64,000 nucleotides of DNA from assembly GCA_003003615.1 (NCBI GenBank), contig PVWD01000004.1:23831-87830 (forward strand). The letters run 5' to 3'. This document shows positions 61,551-64,000 of the stretch, one piece after another. The translations under genes were made by a program, and so were the position numbers. The notes below the pieces were generated by a model that saw only the letters and a program-made list of their open reading frames with translations, was not told the DNA's origin and did no database searches. How positions within the stretch are numbered: the stretch's first letter is position 1; each line of letters opens with the position of its first letter. This DNA comes from a filamentous cyanobacterium CCP2 (lineage in GTDB: Bacteria; Cyanobacteriota; Cyanobacteriia; Elainellales; Elainellaceae).

Positions 61551-62542
61551 TAGTGCCGTTGCTGAATCAAAAATGCTTTGGGATTGACCCCAAATGCCTC
61601 GCGAAAGGCTGAGGCAAATCGACTTTGGCTAGCGTAGCCAACAGCTTGGGCTGCCTCACGGACATTCATCTGTCCTTGAATCAATAGGGTCTTTGCGCGT
61701 TCCATTCGACATTGCCGTAAGTAGCCAAAAACCGTTGTTTGAAAGACTTGCCGAAAGCCCCGCTTGAGCGTACATTCATTCAACCCCACCTGTCGGGCTA
61801 ATTGAATCAGAGAAGGGGGATTCTCTAAATTGTGATGCAAAATGTCCTTTGCCCAGTGCAGCCGATCGATGTCATCAGGTTTGAGAGATGGAACATAGGG
61901 TTTATCCTGATAAATGGCGATCTCCTCATCAATCAACAAAGCCATCAGTTCCAGGACTTTGCTTTCCAGAAATAGCTTGCGGGTTAATCCCTGATACGGA
62001 CAGTGCAAAATGTGCTGGAGAGTAGCCTGCATAGCAGGTGAAGATTGCCCAGAACGACCGTAGTAGGGCTGGTGGCGATCGCCCATCAAATGAGTCAGCG
62101 CATCGGGTACTGCGCCATCGCGCTCAATCATAGAGCGAAATAAGGTTGGCTCAATATGCACACTGACCCATCGGCTGCGTTCCTTTGCTGAGCGCACCCA
62201 GTGTCCAGCCGCCGAAAGACCACTGCCGTAAAGATGGTAGGGAATGGCTTGGGTAGAATGCGGCGAAGCCTCCGCCAGGTCAAACAAATACTCAACTGGA
62301 TGATCCTGGTCAGGAAAGTCGATCGTCAAATCTGAGCAAAGCTGATAATCAACAACGGACAAATCTAGCCCCTCTCGTAGCTTCGTTTCACAAACCTGTC
62401 CCTGGCCCAGTGCGGTTGGATAAGCCCACGTCACCTCACATTGGTTTGTAGGAGAATGACGCTCAATTGTATCTTGCAGCAAGGCTTGATACTCAGACAG
62501 AGAAAGATGGATAGCGTGTTGCCCTTGGAGTGCGATCGCCAT
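61550..62542 (-). CDS. AraC-family regulator (PchR-like), module E
   Basis: The ATG at 62542 (MAIALQGQHAIHLSLSEYQA) matches the start of the other copies better than the upstream codon at 62554; 330 residues. The sensor contains the landmark HILHCPYQGLTRKLFLESKV. First HTH SLIQLARQVGLNECTLKRGF; second HTH MNVREAAQAVGYASQSRFAS with FREAFGVNPKAF. QSRF in the second recognition helix groups it with A and B, as does its operator. It presumably activates receptor E in response to a ferric siderophore. Confidence 0.93.
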   Translation of the reverse strand: MAIALQGQHAIHLSLSEYQALLQDTIERHSPTNQCEVTWAYPTALGQGQVCETKLREGLDLSVVDYQLCSDLTIDFPDQDHPVEYLFDLAEASPHSTQAIPYHLYGSGLSAAGHWVRSAKERSRWVSVHIEPTLFRSMIERDGAVPDALTHLMGDRHQPYYGRSGQSSPAMQATLQHILHCPYQGLTRKLFLESKVLELMALLIDEEIAIYQDKPYVPSLKPDDIDRLHWAKDILHHNLENPPSLIQLARQVGLNECTLKRGFRQVFQTTVFGYLRQCRMERAKTLLIQGQMNVREAAQAVGYASQSRFASAFREAFGVNPKAFLIQQRH

Positions 62543-62754
62543 TAGCAGAGTCAATCGGTTAGATTATTGCAAATAATTCCTATTATTTAACCGCAAATCT
62601 GCATTTGATGCAATTCTCAAGAGGCACTAATCTGATCAAGCACTGATCGGTAGGCTTTGTTAGGTCAACCGAGATCTGAGGTTGGAGCGCACTACTAAAG
62701 GAAAGTTAATCATCCTATCGCCAACTGGGTAGAAATCGGGAACCACAACTTTAA

Positions 62755-63303
62755 CTAGCCCAACGATGAGGAAATTGGGCTGATGCCGACAGTGCGATCG
62801 CTATCAACAAACCCTACTGATCGTCCGCGCAGGCTGGGGTGGCGATCGCGCTGCCAAAACTCAGGGTTATAAATGACGTAGTACAACACCCCCAGCCGAG
62901 CATAGAGTGCCATCTTGCCCTCATACTCATCCCCCGGTTGGTGGGAAACCATTTCCAGCACCATAATCGGTGGAGTGTTCTGTTCTTCCCACATCACATA
63001 GCTGCGACGGGATTTGCCCCTCTTTTTGCGTTCCACCTCTAGACTCCGAAAAGCATCAGGTACGATTGGCACACGGGGATTGAGTCCAGCGGTATGGTAG
63101 ATCGCCATATCCACCCTAAAGTACCAGTCCATGCAGTCAGCCCAGAGGTGGGTCAACAGCAGAAGTAGCAGATTAGGAAGGAGATTTTGGTCTTCATGAT
63201 CCACAGGCGCATCATCCGAGCCGAGTAGCTCAGCAGAACTGGGCAAGGGTTAGTTGACGGATGAAAACATCACGGGTTCACTCCGTGTGGGCAATGGATT
63301 CAT
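62755..63303 (-). pseudogene. Degraded Uma2-family gene
   Basis: The likely original start is the ATG at 63303 (MNPLPTRSEPVMFSSVN), followed by an in-frame TAA at 63250-63252. The frame then continues as PLPSSAELLGSDDAPVDHED and the Uma2 core VDMAIYHTAGLNPRVPIVPD, PPIMVLEMVSHQPGDEYEGK and YYVIYNPEFWQRDRH. After this the sequence departs from the family (PSLRGRSVGFVDSDRTVGIS) and stops, losing the normal C-terminal third. So both ends are damaged. A TTG at 63246 could restart translation, but the missing C-terminus argues against function. Confidence 0.7.
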
Positions 63304-63497
63304 TATGGGGTGGATAATCGGGCTGGAAAATTGCACACTAGGCAAAAAGTCCGGATTGCGAAGAAAAAACTCCAATCGTTTATGCGCTGCATCTTCATTG
63401 AGATTGCACAGGTAATAGGTGGTGAAAAACCCGCGATTCTGCTGACTGACGGGAAGGAACTGGGCGATCGCATTGTTTCTCCAACTAATTTTAGGAT

Positions 63498-63863
63498 TTA
63501 TACAATGGGTGGAATCCTGACCAGCAGGCGCGATCGCAATTCCCCCGGCATCTTTGGAGGCTTCACATAACCATCAGCACTCTGCATGTAAAGCTGGCTG
63601 AACTGCTGAAGTTCTATAACGCTATCTGCATGATTTAAATCCACAAAATGGTAGGTGTATTTTCCTGGACAAGCGAACGTCACAGAACAGGGTCGATCGC
63701 ATGTCCACAAACACCCAACGGAGTGTATCTTCAACCCATCCGAACCCAACTTTTCTAACTGTTGGAGTAACAAAACTCCTTCTGTGATGGTGTCTTCGGT
63801 GACATCATCGTGGGCGATCGTTGCACTACAGGATTTACACACAAACAACGTATGTTGGGTCAT
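63498..63863 (-). CDS. DUF1636 thioredoxin-like [2Fe-2S] protein
   Basis: 121 residues, complete. The N-terminal C-x-x-C lies in TLFVCKSCSATIAH, and the second Cys cluster is VGCLWTCDRPCSVTFACPGK, followed by YTYHFVDLNHADSVIELQQF. This is the pattern of DUF1636 proteins, thioredoxin-like ferredoxins found near cobalamin and siderophore uptake genes. The start overlaps the fecB stop by 4 nt (ATGA), exactly as suc_fer does in module E. It thus occupies the same slot as the Suc_Fer proteins but belongs to a different family. Probable role: electron transfer to an imported metal chelate (inference). Confidence 0.85.
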   Translation of the reverse strand: MTQHTLFVCKSCSATIAHDDVTEDTITEGVLLLQQLEKLGSDGLKIHSVGCLWTCDRPCSVTFACPGKYTYHFVDLNHADSVIELQQFSQLYMQSADGYVKPPKMPGELRSRLLVRIPPIV

Positions 63864-64000
63864 GATTGAGGGGTTTCTACAAGGTATTTAAACAAATCAT
63901 CGATGACGGCATTTGCGGCGATCGGGCCATCGCCAATCCAGTAGCCGGGAACTTCGTAAACGCGCCCTTGCTGAACAGCGGACAACGTAGACCAGAGAGG
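63860..64000 (-). CDS. FecB-type siderophore-binding protein, C-terminal part (sixth module)
   Basis: The window ends inside this gene; its 5' part lies to the right. The 46 visible residues begin PLWSTLSAVQQGRVYEVPGY, continue WIGDGPIAANAVIDDLFKYL and end VETPQS. They match the end of module D FecB (VYEVPYYWIGPGPIAANLVI) closely. The stop overlaps the DUF1636 start. This shows that the siderophore-uptake array continues beyond the window with at least one more binding protein, presumably preceded by its receptor and araC genes. Confidence 0.88.
   Translation of the reverse strand, partial: PLWSTLSAVQQGRVYEVPGYWIGDGPIAANAVIDDLFKYLVETPQS

Noticed and set aside
62581..62619. Fur box before araC of module E
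   Set aside because: AAATAATTCCTATTATTT and a single ATTCTCA half are suggestive, but the spacing does not fit the 7-1-7 model well enough to call.
63310..63570. Plus-strand open frame of 86 codons near the right edge
   Set aside because: It overlaps the 3' end of the well-supported DUF1636 gene on the other strand, has no recognisable domain, and covers DNA whose minus strand leads into the Uma2 relic.
1..64000. CRISPR arrays, tRNA, rRNA or riboswitches
   Set aside because: No regularly spaced repeats with unique spacers, no tRNA-like cloverleaf and no conserved riboswitch core were noticed on reading both strands.

Overview
The window looks like chromosomal DNA of a filamentous, Leptolyngbya-like cyanobacterium. 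The octamer GCGATCGC (HIP1) recurs throughout. AMIN-domain TonB receptors, an SLH-domain porin, Suc_Fer-like ferredoxins, a DUF1636 protein and scattered Uma2 genes are all typical of cyanobacteria. No RNA gene, CRISPR array or insertion-sequence transposase was recognised.

Layout. 1-1.4 kb: a lipoprotein cut by the window edge and a small membrane protein. 1.5-9.97 kb: an RND efflux pump (permease plus adaptor), a membrane-anchored beta-propeller protein, and divergent tetR and padR regulator genes. The padR upstream region and the pump upstream region carry the same pair of palindromes with the same 33-bp phasing. 10-12.5 kb: a small unknown protein and a histidine kinase/response regulator pair. 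12.9-22.5 kb: a surface-glycan or glycolipid cluster of three glycosyltransferases, an ABC exporter, two aminoglycoside-phosphotransferase-like proteins and an SLH porin. 22.7-24.9 kb: an MFS exporter and a decayed Rpn/DUF2887 gene.

24.9-64 kb is a large ferric-siderophore uptake island on the minus strand. Five modules, called A to E from left to right, have the order araC - TonB receptor - fecB. Modules D and E add a Suc_Fer thioredoxin-like ferredoxin after fecB, and module A has one upstream of araC. A sixth module enters at the right edge as a fecB tail coupled to a DUF1636 ferredoxin. Between modules lie a Rieske oxygenase, two orphan Tat-lipoprotein solute-binding proteins, four Uma2 genes (two broken), and a patch of methyltransferase, HAD, GNAT and epimerase genes, several of them truncated, next to a fecB remnant.

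How it works together (inference). Each receptor, anchored to peptidoglycan through its AMIN domain, would take up a ferric siderophore. The paired FecB lipoprotein would receive it in the periplasm. The ferredoxin-like protein may help release the iron. Each module's AraC regulator would sense its ligand and activate the receptor gene next door. In every module the gap between araC and the receptor gene holds a tandem direct repeat with exactly 21-bp spacing. A -10-like hexamer lies 28-29 bp further on, and in modules A, B, C and E a Fur-like box follows. The operator sequences fall into classes that match differences in the second recognition helix of the five regulators. This AraC/operator co-variation and the swapping of ferredoxin families next to fecB are the most interesting signals here. 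No FecCD permease or FecE ATPase is present in the window.
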